Assembly: GCA_030734395.1 (NCBI GenBank)
Contig: JAUZTG010000017.1
Coordinates: forward strand, 1-64,000
From: Sarocladium kiliense
Lineage: Eukaryota; Ascomycota; Sordariomycetes; Hypocreales; Sarocladiaceae
Reading direction: 5' to 3'
DNA length: 64,000 nt
A program made the position numbers and the translations under genes. Position 1 is the stretch's first letter. Each line of letters starts with the position of its first letter. Positions 54,001 through 64,000 of the stretch are shown in pieces. Below the pieces are notes generated by a model. It did no database searches and had not been told where the DNA came from. It saw nothing but the letters and a program-made list of their open reading frames with translations.

Positions 54001-57000
54001 GTCCTCCTCCAGTGAAGGATCGAAGCTTGCTGTTGACAGGCGCTCGAGAAGGATTCTCTCATGTCTTTTCCCGCTCCACTGGGCGCCCAGCACATGTCGA
54101 AGGTGTGGCATGGCCCATTACCAAGCCGAGCCGGCCTAGGTGCATGGAATGCTGGGAGCGGGAAGACGAGCCAAAGAGCCGGGTCCCTCCCATTTCCCAA
54201 ACAGTTGAAGATGTGCGCTTTGATCAGTAACAATGTCCCGTCTCTGACTTGTTTTGTTCGTCATAGCTAGGGCATCCCAGTTAAGCAATGAGAATTGCGA
54301 CAATTAGCCGTTCCCTGACGACTGAAGCTGCCGCCGCGATCGGGCACCATCGAGATGCGCGCGCCTCTAGAGCCGCTGTCCCAAGGTGGGAACCCAAGCA
54401 TACGAAGGCTCCAGTCAGCAGTCGTCACTGCTCGCGAGAGGTGACAAACCGCAGAACCCACCCTCGGCTTCTGTTGCTCACTCTGCGCGGGCGGGCGCGC
54501 ACATGCTCGGTTTGGCCTGCCAAAGAGTAGTTTTTTCAGAAGAAGTAATGATGTGTAATAGGTCTGCGCGGTTCCTGAGCTTGCCCTGTTGGAGGGTTGC
54601 GTTTCCCTGTTTCGGCCGTTGTGTGGCTGCCCTCCATCTCCTTTCGTTTGCGATTTTGGTAGCCAACCAGAGACAAACACGGCAGAGATTCCAAGGCTCC
54701 CGGGTAAGCTGCCGGGTCAGAAGTAGGTGGTTGCATCGCTTCTTGTTGCCCAAGTGCTGGCCGGGCTGCAACACAAACTTGGACAGCTGTTGAAGCTTTC
54801 CTGTTTCACCCGTCTGCGCCTCGCCATCTAGCAAACCTTCTCGACCTATCCCATCCCTCCTCTCTGCCACTTGTGGCGTTGTCCGGACTCTCTCTAGAAA
54901 GGGAAAACCCTTCTTCAGGTTTCCCAACAGTTTCCTGCGCCACATGTTCGATGTGAAGGCTTCCCGCTTCGTAAGCGGCACCTTGCAGGATTTCGAACCT
55001 GTTTTACTCCGGAGTTGCAGTGTGATGCCTCCCCATTTTGCCATGTGGCCAGCGGATATTCGAGCATTGCAGAGATGAGGTGAAGGCATAGTGCAGCTAC
55101 GGCCGGATCGGGTCATTACACCTTGGTCCTTATGTCCTATGCGTTGTCCATGTACCTGACCTACTGTTCTGCTTCGTCCTGACATTCACGTGGCGTTCAG
55201 GTGATGGCAAGCTGTGGGTGTTAATGATACGTGGACATGAGTAAGTTCAGACTGGTGGTGTCGTCTTTACCACTAACACCGGCAATGTCTCAATGAGGCC
55301 TCCCTGGCAGTCAGTCATACCTCGAACGGCTGAAAGCAAGCACGGCATCATAGACACGTAATACAGCATGAGAGTTCATGCTGCGACGAGTCTTATCTCC
55401 TTACTCTCCACGATCACCTCGTGCAACTAGCTGGGATGAGCCCGGGGCAACTCGAGCCAAGTAGCGGTCACGACGGGTGGACAACATGTTATCCCCGCGT
55501 GTCACAGCTTTGTCAATCGGGCTCCCGTCTCATGGAAGTCCGACGCGGCAAGACGTTGCTCGCCTTCGCCCACATCGTCCTTGGGCACAGCAGTAAAGCT
55601 ATCTGTGGTGCAATTTTCGGCGTTCTCGGGCAATCATATGTCTCCGAGTTTCTCCACGGCAGGCCAGTCAATCCTCAATTTCCATCATCCCGTATAGATG
55701 AGACGACTATCGGAACTTTTAGGACGCCAATTGCGTCTTCAGAAACGTATGTTTTCTCGTTCTGGGCTGATATCCCGGACATGCTGCTGTGCAACCTCAT
55801 AACTCCTCGTCGCGGAATATCTGGCCACTCATCACGATAGCACGGCGAGGCCTGTCCGATTCGCGAGTCACCCAGATCGTGGGGTTCCAAGACCATGCCT
55901 AACCCCGTCTGTCGATAGCTCTCAATTGTCAAAGGGCTTTGCGTGAGTTTTGTCTCCGTAGAGGCTTGGGCCCCTCCATTCCTCTCGCCTGAGCTTGCGT
56001 GCGTTGTGCTCCATTCTCTGTGCAGGTTTTGCGCTATTTACAATTGGGTTGGTCTATCGACGGTCAATGACTCGTAGGACTGGGGAACAGTGGTGCTTGA
56101 CAGGACCCTTGATCCTTGTGGTGTCAGTGAGAAAGGATTCAGGCAAGGCAGCATTCTGTGGCCTTGAACTGTAAGCATTGTCGTGATCACATCAATTGAT
56201 GTTGCCGGTCCGAGCTTCATCCCGAGCTCGACTCCGCAAGACTTCCGTGCCGTATCAATCTACAGTAGCAGTGGGGAACGAGGCATTTTCATTCTTCGTG
56301 AGGATCTGGCAGGGGAACAAAAAACAACTTTTGTGGCTTGCGAGGTTTCTGGTGGGTTATCAGGCGCATTCACTTGCATGTTGCTTCGCCTTTCCGGTAC
56401 CTTGCATTAGTGCGTGATGAGCGTGGTTGATTAAGTTTGCCAGGGGATCGCAGGAATGCAATGTTTTTGCGCAAACGTACGTATCTAAAGTTCGGGAAGC
56501 GAGGTGCGGAGATGCATGGCATTGAATTAAATGGATTGATCTGGTCCTACTTTAGGTTCGGTAGAAGGCCTCAACTGGCGATAGTGTTGTTTGAAGTAGT
56601 GAAGTTTGTTTGACAGGTGCAGTCGAGGCCCGTGGGTTCGAGAAGGTGGATTGGGCTGGCTGTCAGAGGGTTTGGCCTGCATTAGTGCCAACGGTGAGGA
56701 AGGGCTTGAGGACGAGCATGAGGTGCAGAGTTTGCTGGTAAAGATGAAGATGATGAAGTGACTCATTGGATCTGTTGTCCGTTGATTCTAACAGTAATTT
56801 GAAGCTGTGTATTGGGCACTTGGACACTGGCAGTCGATTGGGTATGTTTCGATGAAGCCCTGGTGCGGACCAACGTGATGATCTTGTTGAACTCAATCCT
56901 TGTCTAGAGCTCGTCTCAAGATCTGGAATACGATTTGAATGATAAGACGCACCGCAGAACATACCGGTTGAAGGCTCAGAGGGTTCATCGACTTTGAAGA

Positions 57001-57830
57001 CACGTAATTGGGATGGCATCTCCTAGACTCTGCTCCTTAACATTTCGAAACCTGGCTTTCTAGGGTAGCTCAGTACATCACTTCGGATCATGAACCAGCC
57101 TGCTGTTCCAGCTACAAACGGAATGGCCTCGTGACTACCGTCTCAAACAGGTGTCTTGACTTTGATCTCACTGCCTATTCTGGAGAATACTCATCCATTA
57201 CTCGTTGAAGGTCTGAGACCTAAGCTGAGACTGGAATCTGACTCTCCTTACCATGCTCTGCGCAGCCAACCATAGGAGCCTACCCTGCAACACCGGAAAC
57301 GCTTATCGCTGTCACAATCAGTTGTCGATTGGTGCAACGGAAACGGCACACGATCATTAATCTACAAGATCGTCGCCCGCAAATACCTAATGGAACACCT
57401 GTCAATGCACGTCAAGATTATATTCTCCGGTTCCCGAATGTCACCTTGAAGATTATTTCGGCGCATTGTTCCCTCAATTCAGCATGACTGACCTTCAAGC
57501 CCCTGAGCAGCAAACCGAGATTGAGATCCGCCCAAAGCCGCTGTAACGCCCCCACTAAATCCTTGATCCTTCCCCCGAATCCCACTGCACCCGGCCCCGA
57601 GGAGCCCCCAACTCCGCGCCCTATGACGACGTTCGCTGACTGGGAGCCCCTACCGCGCCGCAGCTGCCACATGGCGACTGCACCTTGAAGCTTCTCACAT
57701 CATCGTGGCCTCATCCTCCATCACCTCCTTGCTGGCCTTTCTCCATCTCCCCAGCTTCTTTAAGTCGGTCTACATGCTCTTTCCTACCCCGTCTCCATCC
57801 TGAGAGCGACGCCAGCCAGCACGGGACACA
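51023..57830. other. 6.8-kb region without a supportable gene
   Basis: Between the divergent 591-residue protein gene and the acyltransferase gene. All frames are short or overlap others, and none has a recognisable domain or a consistent intron pattern. The longest (54478-55185, reverse, 235 codons) is low-complexity in charge and matches nothing I know. No 12-bp array, transposon ends or long direct repeats were noticed by eye. It could be a long promoter/leader region or a decayed element. Confidence 0.5.
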
Positions 57831-59681
57831 ATGTCCTCCGTCCGGCCGCCCAGCGAAGGCCTGCTTCCCCAGACAGAGGACCCTCACCGACCTCATCGCT
57901 ACGACGACGACCACGAGAAGCCTTCAACAGCAGGACCCAGACGCAATACTGGTAGGGACAAGATTCGGTGTCTTGACGGTCTGCGTGGCATTGCTTGCCT
58001 GCTTGTCTTCAACTACCACTTTCTTTGGCCATGGACACCAGCCATCATGCTGGGCTACGGCGCCTTACCTCCTCGCGCCCCAGAGCCTTATACGTCGTGG
58101 CTTTCTTGGCCAATTCTGTGTCTCCTTAACCGTGGCAGGCCCATGGTAGCCATTTTCTTCGCCATCTCCGGCTATGTCCTCTGTCGACACATCCTCCGAG
58201 CGATTCACGAACGGAGACTTGACGCTGCGTACCAAGGACTGGCCTCCTCCGTCTTTCGACGAGTCTTTCGACTGTACATCCCTCCGACTATCAGCATGTT
58301 TATTGTTGCCGTTCTGGCGCAAACTGGCGCTTTCCGTTCCGAGTTCAGCATCTACAAGGGGCCAGACTCCCACTATATCAACGGCACTGTGTCTGTGGGC
58401 AGGCTCGCCTCGACTTCCTTGTGTACCAATGGCACGATCCACGGCTTCGGACCAGCTGGAGTCGCAGAAGTCATTGGTGTGCCGGACCCGGAGATTGTGG
58501 GCAATGAGACAATTTGGGGAGACCAGCATGTCTGCGTGAACATGACCTCACGTGCCTTTAGTCCTGCGTTGCTTTACCTCATCCCCGACCCGCTCAAGCG
58601 CCAGAAGCCCAACAAGACGGCCATCAGTCTCGGTCTCGAGGAGGATCCCACCAAGGAACAGGATGAGGCTGAGGAGGCGTTCTACAAAAAGGCGGCAGGC
58701 GGCGTGAGCCTCAACCTTCGCATGCCTAAGAAGATGTCCAAGGCGAGGAAGAAGGGCATCGAAAGGGAGCTTAAGTGGGTCCAGTTCGGAGGCTCGTGGG
58801 AAGAGCATCCATTTATCCATGACAATGTCACGTACGCCATGCAAAACTTCACGAGGTCTTACGCTGAGTGGGTGAACCCTTTCAACTTTGGGCATTACCA
58901 CCCGCGATACGACCCCCATACCTTCACCATTCCCATGGAGCTGAGAGGATCGATGGTCCTGTACCTCTTCTTGCTGGGTACTGCAGCGTTGCAGTACAAG
59001 TGGCGACTGCGAATCGCATCTGTTTTGACTGCGTATAGCTTGACGCTTGGACGGTGGGATATTGCGACGTTCTTGGGCGGCATGACGATGTCTGAGATGG
59101 ACATCCGTAACAGCGATGCGATGGACCCCCCGAAAGAAGGATCAATGATTCCATCAGCAGCGCGAGCGCAACGAGACGCAGCTGCAGGGCTCTTCCATAC
59201 ACCACGCGGCAAGCGCATGACCCGTTGGGCGACCATCATCCTCGCTTTATACCTCCTCTCGTACCCCGACTCCGGTGCAGAGTACACCCCCGGGTTCATC
59301 TTCTTGTCCGATTGGGTACCGAAATACTACATCCCTCTCTCGGGCTGGATGTTCTACCAAGCTATGGGGGCACTCCTGCTTCTCCCCTGCGTGCTCCGCA
59401 GCCCGCTCCTCGTGCGTCTCCTGGAGAGCAACCCGGCGCAATACATGGGCCGGATCAGTTTCTCGTTCTATCTCGTTCACGGCCCTGTGCTGCACTGCAT
59501 CGGGTTCTGGATCATGCCACGGCTCTTTGATAACTTTGGGCAGCCGGTGGGAATGGCGATTGGGTACGTCTTCTTGTTGGCCTTGACGCTGTGGCTGAGT
59601 GGGTGGTGGTATCGAAAGGTTGATGTGTGGAGTATGGGCGTGGGGAAGAGGGTTGAGAAGATAATGATGGACGGGCAGTGA
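57831..59681 (+). CDS. Acyltransferase-3 family membrane protein
   Basis: Intronless, 616 residues from ATG 57831. The polar N-terminus is followed by IRCLDGLRGIACLLVFNYHF, the conserved start of the acyltransferase-3 (PF01757) fold with its catalytic-type His, then FFAISGYVLCRHIL. Typical later helices are present, including GRISFSFYLVHGPVLH near the C-terminus. A large insertion between helices 3 and 4 (about residues 170-370) carries several N-x-S/T sites and is probably lumenal or extracellular. The family moves acyl groups onto sugars, sterols or polyketides, usually at the ER or plasma membrane. The acceptor here is unknown. The ~616-residue length is longer than the usual 350-450. Confidence 0.88.
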   Translation: MSSVRPPSEGLLPQTEDPHRPHRYDDDHEKPSTAGPRRNTGRDKIRCLDGLRGIACLLVFNYHFLWPWTPAIMLGYGALPPRAPEPYTSWLSWPILCLLNRGRPMVAIFFAISGYVLCRHILRAIHERRLDAAYQGLASSVFRRVFRLYIPPTISMFIVAVLAQTGAFRSEFSIYKGPDSHYINGTVSVGRLASTSLCTNGTIHGFGPAGVAEVIGVPDPEIVGNETIWGDQHVCVNMTSRAFSPALLYLIPDPLKRQKPNKTAISLGLEEDPTKEQDEAEEAFYKKAAGGVSLNLRMPKKMSKARKKGIERELKWVQFGGSWEEHPFIHDNVTYAMQNFTRSYAEWVNPFNFGHYHPRYDPHTFTIPMELRGSMVLYLFLLGTAALQYKWRLRIASVLTAYSLTLGRWDIATFLGGMTMSEMDIRNSDAMDPPKEGSMIPSAARAQRDAAAGLFHTPRGKRMTRWATIILALYLLSYPDSGAEYTPGFIFLSDWVPKYYIPLSGWMFYQAMGALLLLPCVLRSPLLVRLLESNPAQYMGRISFSFYLVHGPVLHCIGFWIMPRLFDNFGQPVGMAIGYVFLLALTLWLSGWWYRKVDVWSMGVGKRVEKIMMDGQ

Positions 59682-61026
59682 GAAAGGGTCAACATCTGCA
59701 TGGGATTCGAATATGTTGACTGTCATCCAAGTCCGGTTACATGCACGCATAGGGTGTGCTCGCTATGAGATTGAGATTGGGATGCATGGGACCGGCGTAA
59801 ATAGTCCGGGATCTGGGTTATGGTTCTGTTTGAGCTGATACCCTGTGCGACATAATGTTTATGGAGATTGTACATTTTGTTCGAAGCTGCCTTATGTCGA
59901 CGAGAAAGGCAATGAATTGCCAGACTGCGTTTTCAGGATGTCACCATTCCAACAATGGACTTTTTGAGACATGACGAACGAGGTACAATATGGGTGTGCA
60001 TGTTAGGAGCATCTGTTCCGGGACAGCTCGCTAGTCTCCCGTCGAGCTGCAAGCCACAAGGTCTAGCTTGACGATAGTAGTCGTAGGAGGGTGAGTGATA
60101 AGATCCGTCAATTGTGACAGGGATTCTTAAGCGAAGTAGATCATCCGAATGAGATGAGTATCCAGGTCTATGACGGGTGTGTGCATTTTGAATCTGAGGC
60201 TAGTGTTGATGATCATTGGGCTTGTCTGTGTCTGCTGGGATGCATCCTTGGATCACAGACCTGGATGATCTTGCCGGAGTGAGTGATTGTGATGTACAAC
60301 CAGGGATCTTGTTCCCACCTACGATCGAGCTAGGACATTTCTCGGAGATTCAGCCTCGACATGTAGCTCCTGATCTGATCTCCCAGACGCGTAGCATACC
60401 CAGCACAAGCCTACGATGCCATCTTGGCCCTCTCCACTGCGCAATACCGACGAGCATCTCTTGTCGCCTGGGCACTTTCCCCCAATCCAGTAACTCTCGA
60501 AAATTCAGACAAGGTATATCGTCTATGCCATCAATTGGTGCCTGCGACACGCGGCTGATGGTGGTGTAAGTGACGGGCCTCTCTGGTTGCGGCTCCCCCA
60601 CATGACGTCAAGACAAGCCACCCACCAGCAGCTCGTTGATTCAGCTGATGTGGACGAAAGAGCAAGCCCCTCAAAACCACACCACTTTTCTGTGTGGTTT
60701 TGTCTCCGCAAAGGGAAGAATTGGGTCGATTTTCTGTGGCTCCTTTCACATGGCCGCATCTCTGGGTCTTCTTGACGTAAGCTAATCGGGGGGGAGGGGG
60801 GGGGGGGGGGGGCAGAGGGGTGTGTGTGTCGTCGCAAGCAGACACCAGTGGCTGGGCTGCCCTGGGCTGGTATGCCTTGCTTGCGGCTTGCTTGGATCGT
60901 CACTGCAGTTGGGTGTTGTTCCACTCTCGCCTGTTCGCCGCTTTCTCGGCTGTCATATATTCTCCTCTTGTATCTCCATTCATTCCTGTTCTTGTCATTT
61001 CGTCTACCTCCATCTGTGAACAGCTA
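59682..61026. other. Intergenic, holds a long G tract
   Basis: 3' flank of the acyltransferase gene and promoter/leader of the DUF3292 gene. Short frames only. The reading frame of the next gene is open back to 60820 but lacks an ATG there. Confidence 0.45.
60788..60812. repeat. Poly-G tract, G7-A-G17
   Basis: Seven G, one A, then seventeen G, followed by GTGTGTGT. It may be length-variable and is prone to sequencing error. It lies about 215 bp upstream of the next start codon. Confidence 0.85.
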
Positions 61027-63243
61027 ATGCCAACCATGCCTGAACCGCCTGATCCTCCAGTCAGCAACACCGCAACAATGGCTTCCTCTTCTGAGTCAAC
61101 ATCAGCCTCGACTCCTTCAGCAATGACATCCTCCTCAGACTCCCATAAAGAACCTGAAAGAGTCATCGCCGACGAGCCTCAATCTCCAACAGCAAGCCAT
61201 GCCCTCGCCTCTGAAACAGTGCGTATAGCCCCAGGCGAAGACCCGGAACAACACCCCAAAGGCGCATCCCAGTTCGAGCATCACCCTTCCAACGACACCG
61301 AAGTCGAAGTCAAGAACATAGGATGGAACAAGGAGCCCTCTGAGGTGCCCGCACCCGTTGTCGGTGGGCTCAGGAACGAGGAGCTGTGGACGCTGGTGAG
61401 GAGGTTTGATAAGCAGGTTTTCCATGTGAAGAGGATCGAGGAGAGGCCATTGGCGGATCTGGATATGAATATTGCTGATGAGGAGGAGTTTTCACCGGAG
61501 AAGTTGAGGGCGCAGCTGGAGAGGTTGTACATGGTTGTGCTGGTGTCGCTGTTCTCCTTCTGGAAACATGTCGTGAGGCTGCGTTCTTGGAGAGAGCAGA
61601 AGCGATCAGCTATATTTCTGGGTGTATACGCCGTCGCATGGGTGTTTGACCTTCTCGTCCCGACTATCACGGCGTTCCTCATGGTGTTGATCCTTTATCC
61701 GCCTTCAAGAGATTTCTGCTTCCCTCCAGCACCGCCTTCGCTTATCGACCCCAAGACGGGAGGATTGCAGAAGCCTCCGGCTGGGCTATTGGCCTCGGAG
61801 GGCAGTGTGACTGGTGCACCAGAGAAGCATGAGGGTGAGGCGGTGGAGCAGGAAGCGCATAGCTTTGTCAACAGTATCTCGACGGTATGTTCTGGAGTAC
61901 GTACCCTTTTGCGACCTTTGACTGTAGAGAAACGCCGGATACTAACTATTTTCTTTCTTGCTTATAGCTTGTTGTTAGCACTGCTGCTGGGAAACATCCA
62001 GAGGCAGATCCGCATGAGGACCAGAGCGCTCCTGATCCTACCGAGCTGACGGAACACGTCTCGGATGCTCGCGACAAGACCAAAGGCACCAACCCCAGCG
62101 TTGAGCACAACAAGGCCAAGAAGCCCATCTCCGCAGCAGTCTGGGACAAGGCACGTCCAACAATGCACCTCGTCGCCGACGTCGTCGATACCTGGGAACG
62201 ATTCGGCAACGCCCTCAGCCCCGTAACACCCTTCCCACGACGTCGTCCCCGCGCCAAACTCGCAGCCTGTCTGCTGCCCATCTTCCTCGGTTCGTTCTTC
62301 CTGACTCCCTACATGGTCACCAAGGCTTCGACGTTTGCGGCTGGGTTCGGGTTCTTTGGGGATCCGATCATCATGCCTGGATTGGAGTATTTGAACAGGA
62401 AGGTGCCGAACTGGCAGAAGATGCTGGAGTTGAGACATACGCTGTTGAAGGGAATTCCGACGAATGCGCAGTTGACGATTACGCTTTTGAGAGTGGGTGA
62501 GAGGGCGAAGGCTCCCATCCCGCCACCGTTGGACAGCAGTGTACCAGCGCCTATTGAGCCTCACCCCAAGGCAAAGGAGAATCTTGAACGTCTGGGTAAG
62601 TCTTCTTGCACCTCTGAACTCGGCATCTTCCTAAGTATATTTCATTAACATCACTCCAGAAGGCGTAACAGAGGACGAACTCCACAACGCCGTCACCCCC
62701 GACGACAACCTCCACGAACAATACACCGAGCCCCCCAAGAAGAAGATGAAGAAGTCCGAACGCATCCTCAACCTCCTCCGCAACACCACCGCCGGCGGCG
62801 TCCACACCGCTCTAACCGCCGACCGCGCCAAAGCAGCCGCCGGCCGCAAACACGCCCTCGCCCGCCGCGGCGTCGTCCGCACATCCTCCTCACCACCCAC
62901 CGGCCCCGTCTGCTTCCCCGCGCGGTACAAAGGTGAAAAAGGCCACGTCTACATCACCGAGACGTCTACCTCTCCAGCGTTAAGCTGGACGAGCGATATC
63001 CACGACCCGAAGAAGACGAGGTGGACTGTTGCGGTGGGGGATGTGGTGGAGGTGAAGAAGGTGGGAGGGCTGGGGTGGAAGAGTAAGATTGTGGTTGGGT
63101 GGGCGCTGGGGAGGGAGATTATGGATGGGTTGATGGTGAAGACGGAGACGGGGGAGGAGTGGCATTTGACCGCTGTGGAGATGAGGGATGAATTGTTTAA
63201 TCGGTTGATTGCGATGGGGACGCAGATGTGGGAGTCGTGGTGA
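61027..63243 (+). CDS. DUF3292 family membrane protein
   Basis: Exons 61027-61884, 61968-62595 and 62660-63243, 689 residues. The 83- and 64-bp introns join in frame, and the second (GTAAGT..TCCAG) has phase 1. A disordered Ser/Pro/Glu N-terminus is followed by GWNKEPSEVPAPVVGGLRNEELWTLVRRFDKQ, a hallmark of fungal DUF3292 proteins. Hydrophobic segments occur at LYMVVLVSLFSFW, IFLGVYAVAWVFDLLVPTIT and LAACLLPIFLGSFFLTPYMV. A C-terminal globular part (VCFPARYKGEKGHVYITE, TRWTVAVGDVVEVKKVGGLG, KIVVGWALGREIMDGL) resembles a lipid- or membrane-binding beta domain. Function unknown. An alternative start is the ATG at 61036. Confidence 0.9.
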
Positions 63244-64000
63244 GGAGGAAGAGCAGCAGAGGAAGGATGGACGGTGTGTATGATGGCTGATATGAGAATA
63301 CGGCGTTGGAGGGTTCTGGGGATGATACTTTGGGAATGATGCAACGAAAGTAGAGTATAGCATGCAAAAGCACTTCTTTTCCATTTGAAAACGTGTCGTG
63401 GTGGATGACTCGTCGATCCATTGAAGTTCACATAGCATCAGTGCCATGAAAGAAGTAGACCATAGCTACCTTATGGAAGCTAAGAGACTATGGACTGGGA
63501 ACTGCCTCGATAACCAAGGTGAGTTTCGCAGGCACACAGAACGCCCACAGCCTTTGGACGGGTGTGTATTTTAGATCATTATGACGGGATCAAGTCGGCC
63601 AACACGCATGACGTTTTAACATGAATAGTTTCAATCTGTTTGTTTGTATTTTTGGGTTTCTAGTGAATATTATATGGAAGATAGGAAAGCTTATAAGCCT
63701 CGAGTATCGTCTTGTAAAAGGGTATCCGGGAAATAACAGCACACCAATGACGCCCTTCTCCGATCCCTATGTCCTTCCCTCCCAAAGTCAAACTTTTATT
63801 CGCTTCCTCAAATTCAGACCCTTCCTATCGGGTGGTAAAAGTGTCATACTAGTTTCGTCGTTCTTGCGTCGTCATCGGTGATGTGGTGGTGTTGCTGTGG
63901 AGTCGAAAAGTGACTTTGTTGTGTTGTGTTGTGTTGTGTTGTGTGTAAGTTGTCGTACGAAAATAGAAACAAGAGGGGCCCAGTGGGTTGTAGCTTTGGG
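63244..64000. other. Intergenic to window edge, (GTGTT)n near 63919
   Basis: 3' flank of the DUF3292 gene. A short frame at 63621-63881 is not supported. A pentanucleotide microsatellite, about five copies of GTGTT, lies at 63919-63943. Confidence 0.45.

Noticed and set aside
54955..55010. Reverse-strand GGTTCGAAATCC resembling a T-arm
   Set aside because: The loop is one base too long and no matching acceptor stem is found within tRNA distance.
54478..55185. 235-codon reverse reading frame in the gene-empty block
   Set aside because: No homology recognised, no intron pattern, and overlapping frames on the other strand; likely chance in GC-rich DNA.
56663..57019. Reverse frame starting MPSQLRVF with a GTATGT donor-like site
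   Set aside because: Several splice choices are possible but all give very short proteins with no recognisable content.

Overview
The window reads as nuclear DNA of a filamentous ascomycete (Pezizomycotina). Many genes are split by short GT..AG introns of about 50-83 bp, most with a CTRAY-like branch site. The gene set is typical of these fungi: Zn2Cys6 regulator, sugar/quinate-type MFS transporters, 2EXR protein, DUF3292 protein, fungal GPCR and a FET3/FTR1 pair. Several lineage-restricted proteins suggest Dothideomycetes, but that is an impression and not a proof. Exon joins below were built by hand. Each multi-exon model keeps an open frame across all junctions, except one gene that carries an in-frame TAG.

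Layout. 1-7532: 3' half of a quinate/sugar permease, a Zn2Cys6 activator, an aldo-keto reductase and a flavocytochrome b2-type dehydrogenase, possibly a small catabolic cluster. 8365-12604: a small Cys-rich protein, a single-pass membrane protein with a very acidic segment, and a multi-pass membrane protein interrupted by a TAG codon. 15307-24102: GPCR, a small unknown protein, a TDT (malate/sulfite type) transporter, a disordered protein with internal repeats, and a 2EXR protein. 24299-28253: divergent FET3 ferroxidase and FTR1 iron permease, which together form the high-affinity reductive iron uptake complex at the plasma membrane. 28737-32603: OBAP-type protein, Mediator subunit MED18, and a PNKP-type DNA repair enzyme divergent from MED18. 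34952-40251: second quinate/sugar permease, an Asn-rich protein, a DOPA 4,5-dioxygenase-like protein and a second Cys-rich protein. 41288-51022: a doubtful ORF, a sugar/polyol transporter, an unknown protein and a 591-residue Ser/Pro-rich protein. 51023-57830: 6.8 kb without a gene I can support. 57831-63243: an acyltransferase-3 membrane protein and a DUF3292 protein.

The most unusual structure is a dispersed family of degenerate 12-bp tandem repeats (unit close to CAAGTAGAATAG) at four separated intergenic places: about 13763, 20324, 40872 and 47877. Because 12 is a multiple of 3, these arrays create long spurious reading frames with four-residue periodicity. Other points of interest are the 38-residue repeat protein at 21086-22555 and the in-frame TAG at 12389-12391.
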